Source: Vibrio ulleungensis
GTDB lineage: Bacteria; Pseudomonadota; Gammaproteobacteria; Enterobacterales; Vibrionaceae
Assembly (NCBI RefSeq): GCF_016900875.1
Contig: NZ_JAFEUM010000001.1
Coordinates: 882,918-946,917 of the forward strand
Length of the DNA: 64,000 bases
Direction: 5' to 3'
Under the pieces are notes generated by a model. It was not told the DNA's origin, ran no database searches, and was given only the letters and a program-made list of their open reading frames with translations. The first letter of the stretch is position 1. Each line of letters starts with the position of its first letter. This document shows, piece by piece, positions 17,005 to 26,375 of the stretch. The position numbers were made by a program, and so were the translations under genes.

Positions 17005-18135
17005 ATGAGTAACCACAAACACGTCACCATTAACGACACCACATTACGAGATGGCGAACAGAGCCCCGGTGTGGCCTTTACCCGCGATGAAAAAGTCGCG
17101 ATAGCCCTGAGTTTAGAAAGTATAGGGATAAAAGAGCTCGAAATAGGCATTCCAGTAATGGGTCGACATGAGCAAGAGACCATTGCAACCATCACTGAGT
17201 CGCTGACTACTTCACAATCCATGGCTTGGTGCCGAATGCATCGCAGTGATATTGAAGCTGCGCGCGGCATTGGGTTGCACTGGATAGATCTCTCTATCCC
17301 GGCCTCTGGGCAGCAGATAAAACATAAGTTAAGTTTCTTATCGCACAGGGAATATTTCTCTCATGTGAGCGACCAGATTAAAACGGCTGTCGATTACGGT
17401 TTTAATGTCTGTCTAGGTATGGAAGACGCGTCACGGGCCGATATAGACCTGTTGTACAGACTTACTGATGTCGCTCAGGGTGCAGGAGCAAAACGTATGC
17501 GATTCGCCGATACATTAGGCGTGCTTGATCCGCATACAACTACTATGTATATCGAGGCGTTAAATCGACACAGTGACCTATCGATTGAGATGCACGCTCA
17601 CAACGATCTGGGATTAGCAACAGCCAACACACTTGCGGCGATCGAAGCCGGTGCCAACTCGGTAAATACAACTGTGGTTGGGTTGGGAGAGCGAGCGGGC
17701 AATGCTGCTCTAGAAGAAGTCGCCGTAGCTTTGTCGGTATTAGGAAAAGCTGACAGTGGTATCAATTTACATGCGCTGCCGACCCTGTGTGAGCTTGTCA
17801 ATCAAACCTGTGGCCGAGTCACAGGGCCGCAAAAAGCCATTGTCGGAGACAGTGTATTTACTCATGAGTCTGGTATCCATGTCGATGGGCTGGTCAAAGA
17901 CATACATAACTATCAAGGATTTTCGCCACAGTTGGTCGGTCGGCAACACTCGGTGGTGCTTGGGAAGCATTCGGGTAATACAGCAATCTCTACCGTATAC
18001 AAGCAATTAGGGATTGAACTGTCAAAAGCTCAGTGCGAGCTGCTAAGAGGTAATTTGCGTTTTTGGGCAGAGTCCAATAAGTCGATCCCTACTGAAGCCG
18101 ACTTATATCGATTGGCGCAGTTAAGCCTTGCTTAG
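17005..18135 (+). CDS. nifV: NifV, homocitrate synthase
   Basis: Condenses acetyl-CoA and 2-oxoglutarate to (R)-homocitrate, the organic ligand of FeMo-co. DRE-TIM motifs: NDTTLRDGEQSPGVAF near residue 10, the metal-site HAHNDLGLATAN near 196, VNTTVVGLGERAGN, and HESGIHVDG near 290. The frame is open back to 16954 inside nifS, but the ATG at 17005 follows a GGGGCGGG Shine-Dalgarno-like run and begins just before the catalytic region, giving 376 residues, normal for NifV. Confidence 0.95.
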   Translation: MSNHKHVTINDTTLRDGEQSPGVAFTRDEKVAIALSLESIGIKELEIGIPVMGRHEQETIATITESLTTSQSMAWCRMHRSDIEAARGIGLHWIDLSIPASGQQIKHKLSFLSHREYFSHVSDQIKTAVDYGFNVCLGMEDASRADIDLLYRLTDVAQGAGAKRMRFADTLGVLDPHTTTMYIEALNRHSDLSIEMHAHNDLGLATANTLAAIEAGANSVNTTVVGLGERAGNAALEEVAVALSVLGKADSGINLHALPTLCELVNQTCGRVTGPQKAIVGDSVFTHESGIHVDGLVKDIHNYQGFSPQLVGRQHSVVLGKHSGNTAISTVYKQLGIELSKAQCELLRGNLRFWAESNKSIPTEADLYRLAQLSLA

Positions 18136-18172
18136 GGTGTAAGAACGCGAGTGCATGATCGAGGAGCGGACG

Positions 18173-18442
18173 ATGAATAGTGAATTGAGTACGCAACTGA
18201 GTGAGTTGGTCAGTGCTGAAGGGTTTTGCGACTTTTTGAACGTTGAGTATGACCCAGTTGTGTTGCAACGCAAACGGATCCCACTGCTGAGAATGTTTCA
18301 CCACATATTAGAGTCGTTTCAGGATGAACCGACGTTTGAAGAGTATCAAAAAGCACTACGCATTGCTTACCGGCAAATCGTTAGTGGTAACGAATTGTCA
18401 TTTACCGCAAGCCAATGCAATGGCTGTAGTGATTGTGATTAA
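18173..18442 (+). CDS. nifW: NifW, nitrogenase stabilising/protective protein
   Basis: Small NifW protein (89 residues) whose core ELVSAEGFCDFLNVEYDP matches the family pattern (S-A-E-x-F-x-x-F-x-x-x-Y-D-P). It associates with NifD/NifK, possibly during P-cluster maturation or oxygen protection. Of two in-frame ATGs (18155 and 18173), the second has GAGGAG (18161-18166) 6 nt before it. The C-terminus carries CNGCSDCD, an unusual cysteine cluster for NifW. Confidence 0.9.
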   Translation: MNSELSTQLSELVSAEGFCDFLNVEYDPVVLQRKRIPLLRMFHHILESFQDEPTFEEYQKALRIAYRQIVSGNELSFTASQCNGCSDCD

Positions 18443-18456
18443 AGGGGGGACAAAAC

Positions 18457-18942
18457 ATGGAGTGTTTTGAAGCGCGTTTTATTAATGGTTCTAGGGTACG
18501 CCTAATCCGAAACATTAGAAATGATGGCAGTTTTAGGGACACCGCTAAGGGTGAGTTGCTAGTTGAGGAGGGGGAGATAGGGATCATTAGAAGTTCAGGC
18601 TATTTTTTGCAGGATCAAGTGGTCTATCAGATCTATTTTCCCGACATCGAGAAAACGGTAGGGGTGCGAGACAACGAAGTGATTGATAGTGAACTGCCGT
18701 GGATACCCTGTCAATTTCGCTCCCTAGAACAAGCGCAATTAACTATGTCGTTAAAGATGCGTGGCGAAATCATTGCAAAAAAAGGGGACTTGGTTGAAGT
18801 GTATCGAGTATTCAGGGATCTAGAAACGGGTGGTGTCGAATACTTAGTTAACGTTGCCAATGAACGGATTTGGCTAGACGCAAAAGTGCTTTCATTGCCG
18901 CAAAAGCCGTTACATATTCAGGGGGCAATCAGTCATGGATAA
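18457..18942 (+). CDS. nifZ: NifZ, MoFe-protein maturation factor
   Basis: 161-residue NifZ, recognised from VRLIRNIRNDGSF, GELLVEEGEIGIIRSSG and FLQDQVVYQIYF. It assists formation of the second P-cluster in NifDK. The second half (about residues 90-150) contains a further KxGDLVEVYR-like repeat, so it is longer than minimal NifZ proteins of ~75-100 residues. AGGGGGG precedes the ATG. It overlaps nifM by 8 bp. Confidence 0.9.
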   Translation: MECFEARFINGSRVRLIRNIRNDGSFRDTAKGELLVEEGEIGIIRSSGYFLQDQVVYQIYFPDIEKTVGVRDNEVIDSELPWIPCQFRSLEQAQLTMSLKMRGEIIAKKGDLVEVYRVFRDLETGGVEYLVNVANERIWLDAKVLSLPQKPLHIQGAISHG

Positions 18943-19777
18943 CGCAATGTATATGCAACAAAAAAGGCGTTACCTTAACGCAAAAATCGCGACTGAAAAG
19001 TATCGTTTAAATTTAGAGTTTCTTTCTTTAGAGCAGCGCAAAGACGTTGATGTGGCAACAAACCAGCTTCTAATGTTACAGCAAAAAATTCTAGCCTCAA
19101 ACGAAGCACAGCAGGTGCAGGTGGACGCGCTTGAAGTGTCAAAGGCTTTCCAGCAGTGTGTGGAAAATTTTGATACGACCGAAGCGTTTATTACAGCGTT
19201 AAGCAGTCAAGCCATTACCGAAGAGGGGTATAAACGCGCGCTTAAAGAGCAGCTCCATTGTGAGAAAGTACTCGGGCTTGTCGCGGCGAATATTCCTGCA
19301 CTCAGTCGTGAGCACGCCCTGGAGTATTATCAAAAGCATAGGCTCAATTTTTCTCGTTCAACCACCTGGAAGCTCAATCAGATTTTGATCACCATTAACG
19401 ACGAGTTTGAGGACAATATTCGCATTAATGCCGAAAAACGCATTAAGTCTGTCTTTTTACTCTCTCAGACAACGCCTTTTTCGGAGCTCGCGCTTAAGTA
19501 CTCAGAATGCCCAAGTGCAGTAGAAAGCGGTCATTTGGGTTGGTGTGAGGAGGAGAAACTCTTCCCTCAAATTACAGACGCGCTCTACAGCCTAAAAGCG
19601 GGTCAAATTAGTCATCCGATTGAAACAGAAGCTGGTTTCCACCTCGTTAAGTGGGAGCAAAAGAAAGCCCCTTATGTGGCCAGTTTTGATGAAGTGTATC
19701 CGTATCTAGAAGAAAAGCATCAAGATAGAGCCACGGCATACATACAACGTCAATGGCTAAGCCAATTAGCGTCATAG
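18935..19777 (+). CDS. nifM: NifM, peptidyl-prolyl isomerase for NifH maturation
   Basis: Parvulin-type PPIase needed for active NifH in Klebsiella and Azotobacter. The N-terminal ~125 residues are helical. The PPIase domain (about 135-240) shows FSELALKYSECPS, SGHLGWCEEEKLFP and ISHPIETEAGFHLVKWE. Length 280 is typical. The start lies inside nifZ; the Shine-Dalgarno is weak and an alternative ATG lies at 18947. It is the last classical nif gene before mod genes. Confidence 0.92.
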   Translation: MDNAMYMQQKRRYLNAKIATEKYRLNLEFLSLEQRKDVDVATNQLLMLQQKILASNEAQQVQVDALEVSKAFQQCVENFDTTEAFITALSSQAITEEGYKRALKEQLHCEKVLGLVAANIPALSREHALEYYQKHRLNFSRSTTWKLNQILITINDEFEDNIRINAEKRIKSVFLLSQTTPFSELALKYSECPSAVESGHLGWCEEEKLFPQITDALYSLKAGQISHPIETEAGFHLVKWEQKKAPYVASFDEVYPYLEEKHQDRATAYIQRQWLSQLAS

Positions 19778-19793
19778 TGATGAAGAGGTGCCT

Positions 19794-20540
19794 ATGTGTT
19801 TGAAGAAATTAAGGTTTATCATTGGACTAGCGATAGTGACGTTGTCACTAGAGGTGAGCGCAGATACGGTTCGCGTCGCAGTGGCCAACAACTTTTTTGG
19901 TCCCCTTAAAGCGTTAGCCATCGATTATAAAGAGTACAGTGGTGATGAGCTCATTGTGAGCACTGGCTCAACCGGGCAGTTGTATGCACAAATCACGCAA
20001 GGTGCGCCGTTTGATGTTTTTCTCTCTGCCGATGCCGCCAGGCCACAGAAACTTGTGGACGCGGGTCTTGCGGTCCACCCGTTCACTTACGCGTATGGAC
20101 AGTTAGTGTTTTGGTCGTTGGATCGTTCTCTTCTAAGCAATGATGCTTCTTCATTGACGTCTGCAGCAATACAGTATTTAGCGCTGCCTAATCCTAAGCT
20201 GGCTCCTTATGGCGCGGCTGCAATACAAGTTATGGAAAAAACCAACAATTATGCTTCTTTGGAATCTAAATTGGTGGAAGGAAAAAACCTGAGTGTGGTG
20301 TATCAGTTTGTGACCACGGGTAACGCGCAAGCAGGGTTTCTCTCAATGTCTCAGATATATCGAGATGGAGAGTTTATTGACGGGTCGTTCTGGGTGATCC
20401 CAAGCAGTTACTACCAGCCGATAGCGCAAAATGCGGTTATTTTGTCAGCAGCGATAGACAACAACGCCGTAAGCATGTTTGTTGACTATTTAAAAGGACC
20501 AAGAGCCAAGCAGATTATGTCTGAATTTGGGTACTTGTAG
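19794..20540 (+). CDS. modA: ModA, molybdate-binding periplasmic protein
   Basis: Substrate-binding protein of the molybdate ABC importer (248 residues). The signal peptide runs to VSA at residue 23. The mature protein has VRVAVANNF, STGSTGQLYAQI and GAPFDVFLSADAARP, typical of ModA. The ATG at 19794 follows AGAGG by 5 nt and is preferred to a GTG at 19788. It starts 16 bp after nifM, so molybdate uptake is probably co-expressed with nitrogenase genes. Confidence 0.92.
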   Translation: MCLKKLRFIIGLAIVTLSLEVSADTVRVAVANNFFGPLKALAIDYKEYSGDELIVSTGSTGQLYAQITQGAPFDVFLSADAARPQKLVDAGLAVHPFTYAYGQLVFWSLDRSLLSNDASSLTSAAIQYLALPNPKLAPYGAAAIQVMEKTNNYASLESKLVEGKNLSVVYQFVTTGNAQAGFLSMSQIYRDGEFIDGSFWVIPSSYYQPIAQNAVILSAAIDNNAVSMFVDYLKGPRAKQIMSEFGYL

Positions 20541-20550
20541 GGGCTCTGCG

Positions 20551-21228
20551 ATGGCCGACATTGACATTACGGTTATTACCACAACGCTAAAGCTCGCTTT
20601 AGTGGTAACGAGTTGGTTGCTGCTTATTGCCATACCCATAGCGTGGTGGTTAGCGACAACGACCAACAGGCATAAAAGCATTGTTTCAGCGTTACTGACG
20701 CTCCCAATGGTATTGCCCCCTACAGTGCTAGGATTTTATTTGTTGGTTTTAATGGGGCCTAACGGACCAGTGGGAAAAGCCATGCTAGCGCTGGGTATTA
20801 GCCAACTCCCTTTTTCCTTTGCTGGAATAGCCATTGCTTGCATTGTTCACTCTTTGCCTTTTGTTTTACAGCCACTGCAAAACGCTTTTGAATCAATTGG
20901 AAAGCAGCCCGCAGAGGCGGCAGCCACACTCCGTGCCTCGCCACTCGATACTTTCTTTAGTGTTTCTCTCCCATTAGCATGGCCTGGCGTGTTTTCGGCT
21001 ATGGTAATGGGGTTTTGTCACACACTAGGAGAGTTTGGTGTTGTACTAATGATTGGCGGTAATATACCCGGTAAGACCAGGGTTATTTCTGTGGAAATAT
21101 ACAACCATGCCGAGGCGTTGGAATACGGTAAGGCCCATATACTCGCAGGGGGAATGGTCCTTTTTTCTTTTTGCGCTTTACTTTTGATGCAGTGGCTTAA
21201 TCAGCGCTACAGCATGATTAATGAGTAA
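20551..21228 (+). CDS. modB: ModB, molybdate ABC transporter permease
   Basis: Inner-membrane permease (225 residues, about five helices). The cytoplasmic EAA-type loop that contacts ModC reads EAAATLRASPLDTFFSVSLP, followed by the conserved GEFGVVLMIGGNIPGKT. The ATG at 20551 follows AGGGG by about 7 nt. Spacing to modA is 10 bp, and the 3' end overlaps modC by 8 bp. Confidence 0.93.
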   Translation: MADIDITVITTTLKLALVVTSWLLLIAIPIAWWLATTTNRHKSIVSALLTLPMVLPPTVLGFYLLVLMGPNGPVGKAMLALGISQLPFSFAGIAIACIVHSLPFVLQPLQNAFESIGKQPAEAAATLRASPLDTFFSVSLPLAWPGVFSAMVMGFCHTLGEFGVVLMIGGNIPGKTRVISVEIYNHAEALEYGKAHILAGGMVLFSFCALLLMQWLNQRYSMINE

Positions 21229-22345
21229 CGTCACAATGCAGCAATTTGATATTGATCCATCTTACTCGCAACCAATTAAATTACAGATAAATCTTAGTTA
21301 TGACGGTTTTACACTGGCCACTAATTTGGCGCTGCCTAGAAGAGGTGTAACTGTGTTATTCGGTCACTCAGGGTCGGGGAAAACCACCTGCTTAAGAGTA
21401 TTAGCGGGTCTTGAACGCTCAGCGACCGGACGTGTCGTCGTAGGGGACAGCGTTTGGCAAGACAGCGAACGAAACATCTTTATGCCAACGTATACAAGGG
21501 AAATAGGCTACGTATTTCAAGAGTCTAGTCTATTTCCTCATTTATCGGTATTTGACAACTTAAATTACGGCTACAAAAGGATCGGCAAACATAAGCGTCA
21601 AATCGAGCTTGAAGATGTCTGTGAATTGCTCAATATTACTCGCCTTCTAGAACGTAGACCTAACCAACTGTCGGGTGGGGAAAAGCAGCGCGTTTCTATC
21701 GCTAGAGCTTTATTGACATCACCCAAGCTGCTATTAATGGATGAACCGCTATCGGCACTGGATAACTTAATCAAAGCAGAAATCTTACCTTACCTAGAAA
21801 AACTCCATCAACGGCTATCAATTCCGGTTATTTACGTCACGCACTCTATAGACGAACTAGCCAGGTTAGCTGACCATGTGGTGATGTTTTCGAACGGGCA
21901 GATCACGCGATCGGGAAAGGCGGTAGATATTCTGTGTGATCCAACGTTTAGTGCGCAGTTTGGAGAGCGAAGTGGTGCGATTTTCGATACCAAAGTAGTC
22001 AAAAAGGAAATAGATGACATAACGCTGCTATCAATTGAAGATGGGCCAATACTTTATGTACCAAAACGTCATGAAAAAATAGGCGACAAAGTACGATGTA
22101 GGATCTTGGCAACGGATGTCAGCGTTTGTATTGACTACCCAAAACACTCTTCAATATTAAATATCCTAGAAGCGACGGTAGAGCAAATTGTAGAGTCTCA
22201 TCGCATAGGCGAGCTGTTGTTAATCTTAGAGTTAGCAAGTGGGATAAAACTGCAATCTTTTGTGACTGCACGCTCGATTCGCTTGCTTGCTATCAAGCCC
22301 GGGACATCTTTGTGGGTTCAAATTAAAGCCGTCTCTATTTGTTAA
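21221..22345 (+). CDS. modC: ModC, molybdate ABC transporter ATPase
   Basis: ATP-binding subunit (374 residues). Walker A GHSGSGKTT near residue 49, signature LSGGEKQR, and Walker B LLLMDEP are intact. A C-terminal Mop/TOBE domain (about 300-370) that binds oxyanion is present. It is the last gene of the nifU-modC unit and of the diazotrophy region. No clear terminator follows; a hairpin without T tract lies 170 bp downstream. Confidence 0.93.
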   Translation: MSNVTMQQFDIDPSYSQPIKLQINLSYDGFTLATNLALPRRGVTVLFGHSGSGKTTCLRVLAGLERSATGRVVVGDSVWQDSERNIFMPTYTREIGYVFQESSLFPHLSVFDNLNYGYKRIGKHKRQIELEDVCELLNITRLLERRPNQLSGGEKQRVSIARALLTSPKLLLMDEPLSALDNLIKAEILPYLEKLHQRLSIPVIYVTHSIDELARLADHVVMFSNGQITRSGKAVDILCDPTFSAQFGERSGAIFDTKVVKKEIDDITLLSIEDGPILYVPKRHEKIGDKVRCRILATDVSVCIDYPKHSSILNILEATVEQIVESHRIGELLLILELASGIKLQSFVTARSIRLLAIKPGTSLWVQIKAVSIC

Positions 22346-22649
22346 TTAATGGACGAAGCTTAACAAAGGTAAAAGGCTTCAATATTGATTATTACAGCTT
22401 CTACTGCAAGGTGCTTATCCGGACTAAATGTAGAACACCTCCAACGTTTAGTTACTTAAGTAGAATTGCGGAATAGGTAGTCAGTGATTGGGGTTTAACT
22501 AGCAGACTCCTGCTCAAAGATAGCTAAGCGGTAGCTTAGCTATCATGAACGAACGGCTATGTATTTACTTAGATCTATATGGACGTATAGCAGGACACAA
22601 TAAACAGTGTAATTCTTGCGTCCCAATAGCGGCTCATTACAGCAATGCT
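22346..22649. other. Intergenic stretch between modC and the I78 lipoprotein
   Basis: No gene is recognised. The only structure is the hairpin at 22519-22544, listed separately. The two flanking genes converge here. Confidence 0.6.
22519..22544. terminator. Perfect hairpin between convergent modC and I78 gene
   Basis: 11-bp perfect stem GATAGCTAAGC / GCTTAGCTATC with a GGTA loop. T tracts are weak on either strand (TTTG on the minus strand), so it may be a bidirectional terminator or simply a stable 3' end. Confidence 0.45.
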
Positions 22650-22910
22650 CTAACCTTTCCAAATGCGAATGACTTTGCCTTCGTTATCTAGCTCGATATT
22701 CACACGCTCTTCATTGAAGTCCATTGTAAGTGGTGAGCCAGTTGTATAAGCGCGAACCTGCTTGCCCATTAGCGAAGAGATAGGTTGTTGTTCAATGTTT
22801 TCGCTCATATCGCTGTTATTGTCTTTTGAGTCAGACATAACCGTAGATTCACAGGCAGTAAGTGTAAACAGAGCAGCGGCAGCGATTAAACCATACTTTA
22901 GAGGTTTCAT
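22650..22910 (-). CDS. Lipoprotein with peptidase-inhibitor I78-like domain
   Basis: 86 residues. A lipoprotein signal ends at LTAC with the lipidated Cys20. The C-terminal ~45 residues (LMGKQVRAYTTGSPLTMDF, then ERVNIELDNEGKVIRI) follow the I78 inhibitor pattern of a small serine-protease inhibitor domain. It is predicted to sit on a membrane facing the periplasm. It stands alone and converges with modC. Confidence 0.75.
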   Translation of the reverse strand: MKPLKYGLIAAAALFTLTACESTVMSDSKDNNSDMSENIEQQPISSLMGKQVRAYTTGSPLTMDFNEERVNIELDNEGKVIRIWKG

Positions 22911-23571
22911 AGAGATTCTTCCTATCGTTGAAGTGTATGAGTAACCGTTTGAGTTTGGTCTATTTTTACGTTCTGTGCACGGTTTTATTAGTGACAGAGT
23001 GTTTGTTGGTTATTTCTAGAACGACTAGGGTCACTAGTTTGTCTCAATTAAGATCGTTAATGCAGTAATAACCAGTTTACTAGCACAATAACTGGTTAGT
23101 GTAGCTGTTTAGTGGCGGTGTTGTGTTGATTGGGTTGATACTACTTCCAATTTTGATTCTCTAAGTATCTGCTAACTCGGTAAGAGAGACGAATGAACGT
23201 TAACGAGACTGATGCGTATTGAGCCTCTTAGCGGCTCTTCATTAAAGTTAAAGGAGTGGGGTAAACGCCTTAATACCCTGGCGGACTAACCATGACCGAT
23301 CTCTTTAGCACGATACTTTTCATTGATTTCATAATTAAAGCACTAAAACCAGAGAAATTACTCTGTGGTTCTATCTCTATTAATGAGTGAGAATCCCAGT
23401 GGTTACAATAAACTCGTAGGTAACACCCGTGTGCGGTCAATTTGCTGACAATTGCTGTCTTTAACTTTGCAAAGATTTACCTTGTATTGGCTAGTGCGGC
23501 TACAAAATTTTGTATAACATGCGTGCTCGAAAAAAAGGGCGTTCAACCCGCATTAATTTAAAGGTCGATTT
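22911..23571. other. Intergenic stretch of about 660 bp
   Basis: Divergent promoter region of the I78 lipoprotein (-) and the Bax-like gene (+). A short GAGCC/GGCTC hairpin lies at 23220-23236, and no reading frame with a convincing start was found. Nothing else is recognised. Confidence 0.6.
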
Positions 23572-24411
23572 GTGATAAAAAAAGTACTTACACTTGCGGT
23601 ATTCCCGTCGGTATTGGCAATGATGGTATACCCGTTTTTAAGTTCAGATACACCAGTGACATCATCACAGGAATTGGTGACAATCGAAACCGAAATTGAA
23701 ACCGAAATTGAAGCTGTTGCTTTAGCCGTGAACAACGATAAGCCAAATTTTGCGGCTATCAGCGAAGTAACCGAAAAGAAGCAAGCCTTCATTGACTACT
23801 TACGAGTCAGTGTTGAGGTTGAAAATAACCGAATTTTGGCTGAACGTGAACTGTTGGATGAAACCAAAATTGCATTAGAAAACAAATCGATAATAACCAC
23901 TGAACAAGAAGCTAACCTAGCGCGTTTGGGCAATAGCTATAACTGGCCTATTCCATCAACTGGAATCGATAATGCCTGGCTAGAAGAGATGCTGCATCGC
24001 GTCAATGTTATTCCAGAAGCGTTAATTCTTACCCAAGCGGCCAACGAATCGGCATGGGGAACGTCAAGGTTTGCTGTACAAGCAAACAATTACTTTGGTC
24101 AATGGTGTTATTCAAAAGGCTGCGGGTTGGTCCCAGAGCAACGTCCTGAAGGTGCGACCCATGAGGTGGCTAAATTTGACACTGCACAACAATCCGTTAA
24201 TGCCTATTTTATGAATATTAATCGTAACGCAGCTTATGCAGAGCTTAGAAACATTCGTGCGAAGTTAATGCTAAATCGAAGTGATCTGACAAGTACGGAC
24301 GCAGCACTGGCTCTATCTCAAGGTTTGCAGAGCTACTCTGAACGTGGGCAAGCCTATATCGACGAACTACAAGCTATGATTCGCTTTAACCAAACATTCT
24401 GGTTAACCTAA
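23572..24411 (+). CDS. Bax-like glucosaminidase domain protein
   Basis: 279 residues, GTG start preceded by AAAGG. It has an N-terminal membrane anchor or signal (VLTLAVFPSVLAMMVYPF), then a low-complexity stretch of repeated IETE units (about residues 42-50) produced by a DNA direct repeat. The C-terminal domain (about 120-275) is of the Bax/mannosyl-glycoprotein endo-beta-N-acetylglucosaminidase type: the catalytic-site segment ALILTQAANESAWGTSRFA contains the expected Glu, followed by NNYFGQWC. Likely a periplasmic peptidoglycan hydrolase. Confidence 0.85.
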   Translation: MIKKVLTLAVFPSVLAMMVYPFLSSDTPVTSSQELVTIETEIETEIEAVALAVNNDKPNFAAISEVTEKKQAFIDYLRVSVEVENNRILAERELLDETKIALENKSIITTEQEANLARLGNSYNWPIPSTGIDNAWLEEMLHRVNVIPEALILTQAANESAWGTSRFAVQANNYFGQWCYSKGCGLVPEQRPEGATHEVAKFDTAQQSVNAYFMNINRNAAYAELRNIRAKLMLNRSDLTSTDAALALSQGLQSYSERGQAYIDELQAMIRFNQTFWLT

Positions 24412-24618
24412 ATTTAGAGCTGAAGTATTGGCTAGTGATAGCAAGCTTTTCTAAAGTATTTAGGTAATTATTGAACATTGGTGTCGATTGTTTGTGGCGA
24501 ACAAAGCATATCGAATAATTCATAGATTAATTCGTAGAACACTGTATACATTTCTAAACTTTTAAAAGAGTTTAGCTTACTGTAGTGTTAACGGAATGTT
24601 GTAATCTAGGTCTCGAAT

Positions 24619-25719
24619 GTGCTTTCAATTCCAAATTGGCTTTCAGCCTCAATAAAGCTTGCTATTGCAGCGAGCGTTTTTTCCATACTTCCCAGCTATA
24701 TTACAGCCGTAGCAGAGCACACTCAGTTCGCTCCGACGTTGATTAATTACTTGGCCACCTTAGAGCTATTAGGTTTTGCGCTCGCCTGTGCAGTAAACTT
24801 TATCCTAATTCGTTGGCGTATAATTTTTAATGAACGAATTGCGCTGATAGTGTTGTGCCTATGCCATATCTTCAGCGCATTCACACAAGAACCTTCTTTG
24901 TTTTTTGTACTAAGGATCATTGCCGGGATCAGTGCTGGCTTAGTGGTAGTAAGAAGCTACGAAGTATTAGGCAATGAAAGTAACCCAGATGCGGCTTTTG
25001 GTAAGGCGATCGCCGTTCAAATGATCACGACAGCAATTCTATTTTTGTCATTACCGCTTGCACTTGACACTATAGGCAGCGAGGCATTCTTCTCCATTCT
25101 TGCGATTCTAGCCGGGTTAGCAGCGTTGCTACCTCGAAGTATCATCACTAGTGAAACAACCGATTTCAACAATCATCATTCAATCGATTATACGTCGGTA
25201 CTATTGAGTTTAAGTGCTGTGGCTATGGTTATGTTGACTCACACTGCGGTGTGGTCGGCTCTGGCAACGTTTGCGAGTGAACACAACGTGAAAGTCAGTG
25301 ACCAGGGAGTGTTGTTTGCAGTCGGGACCTTGTTTAGTGTGATGGGTGCGATTATTTCTACCCACCCTAAAGCACACGAACATAAAAAGAGTGTTCTAAC
25401 CATTGCAATTATGATGCAGTGCTTCGTTGTTTCTGTAATGTTGACAGGCCATGACAAAATCAGCTTCATAGTAGCGTCTTGTCTTTTTCAACTACTCTGG
25501 AACCTAATTTTGCCACTGGTTATGGGCAGTTTAGCGAGCGGTAAGCATGGCAAAGTCGTCATACGATTTACTTTGGCAGCACAAACTTTTGGTGCGGCTT
25601 TGGGGCCCCTTGTGTTAGTCCCAGGTTGGGTGCTACCAGAAGTACTTGCGATGTTAGCTGTGACTTATTTACTCATTAAGTCGATAGTAGTCCAATCCAC
25701 TGATGGTTTATCTCCCTAA
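24619..25719 (+). CDS. MFS-like membrane transporter, substrate unknown
   Basis: 366 residues with about 11 hydrophobic segments in two bundles separated by a polar loop near residues 175-190. The first half has the arrangement of an MFS permease (FVLRIIAGISAGLVVVRSYE resembles the helix-4 region). It uses a GTG start with little Shine-Dalgarno, so the true N-terminus is uncertain. No substrate can be assigned. It is followed directly by pseudogene DNA. Confidence 0.65.
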   Translation: MLSIPNWLSASIKLAIAASVFSILPSYITAVAEHTQFAPTLINYLATLELLGFALACAVNFILIRWRIIFNERIALIVLCLCHIFSAFTQEPSLFFVLRIIAGISAGLVVVRSYEVLGNESNPDAAFGKAIAVQMITTAILFLSLPLALDTIGSEAFFSILAILAGLAALLPRSIITSETTDFNNHHSIDYTSVLLSLSAVAMVMLTHTAVWSALATFASEHNVKVSDQGVLFAVGTLFSVMGAIISTHPKAHEHKKSVLTIAIMMQCFVVSVMLTGHDKISFIVASCLFQLLWNLILPLVMGSLASGKHGKVVIRFTLAAQTFGAALGPLVLVPGWVLPEVLAMLAVTYLLIKSIVVQSTDGLSP

Positions 25720-25754
25720 CGCATTACTTCGAACATACATTTCATTTCTTACGT

Positions 25755-26375
25755 TCCGTAGAAAAGCGATCTTAAAACCAAGGCTGCCCGGTAATCATCC
25801 AGTCGACGAAGTTCAGCCATTTTCGTCGCTGACGTACGATTATAAGATTAATGATAACTCATTTTTAGAAGTGAACTTATCCCCCCAATGAAACAAGACA
25901 GTATGGTAAAACTGAACATAGCTTTGACTTTGAAGGCAATCATTATGAGGCAGGAGAGGGCGTCTATTTGGCTTCTAGACGGTGGTCAGCAAGCGCAACT
26001 TACAATCGGGTAGTTGAATTAAGTGATAATCTTACTGCGAGTTTAGGTGCAGGTGCAGCTGGATACATACTTCATTTCCAAATCGACAAACTCAACTGCG
26101 GGAAACATTCTAGTGCAACAGAGTATCGCATAATGCCGACATTTAACTCGCATGTAGATTATGAAGTCATTGATGATTTGCATACATTTGCTCAGGTTCA
26201 ATTTCAAAAACTTTAAAATGATTCCGTCTTGTTGGCAGACGCCGGTGTACGTTATGAACTTAATAAAGAGTGGGATGTGAGCGTTAAGTACTAGCATCAA
26301 GACGCTAACTGGAAGAGGAAGCAAAAAGGTGAACAATCAAAGTCTATGGTTTTAAGCATCGCAATTTGATTCTAA
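25755..26375 (+). pseudogene. Decayed duplicate of the 3' half of the PAP2/beta-barrel gene
   Basis: About 620 bp matching the 3' part of the intact gene at 26741-28006 (from the segment LRKAGLPG to the C-terminus). Lesions visible by comparison: one extra C in the C6 run at 25880-25885, which shifts frame after EVNLSP; a T insertion creating TAA after QFQKL near 26214; a CAG-to-TAG stop near 26293; and a missing base near the end. No PAP2 catalytic half is present, so it cannot be functional as a phosphatase. Confidence 0.85.

Noticed and set aside
23681..23712. CRISPR-like or structured repeat in the Bax-like gene
   Set aside because: It is a short in-frame coding repeat (IETE units), not a spaced array.
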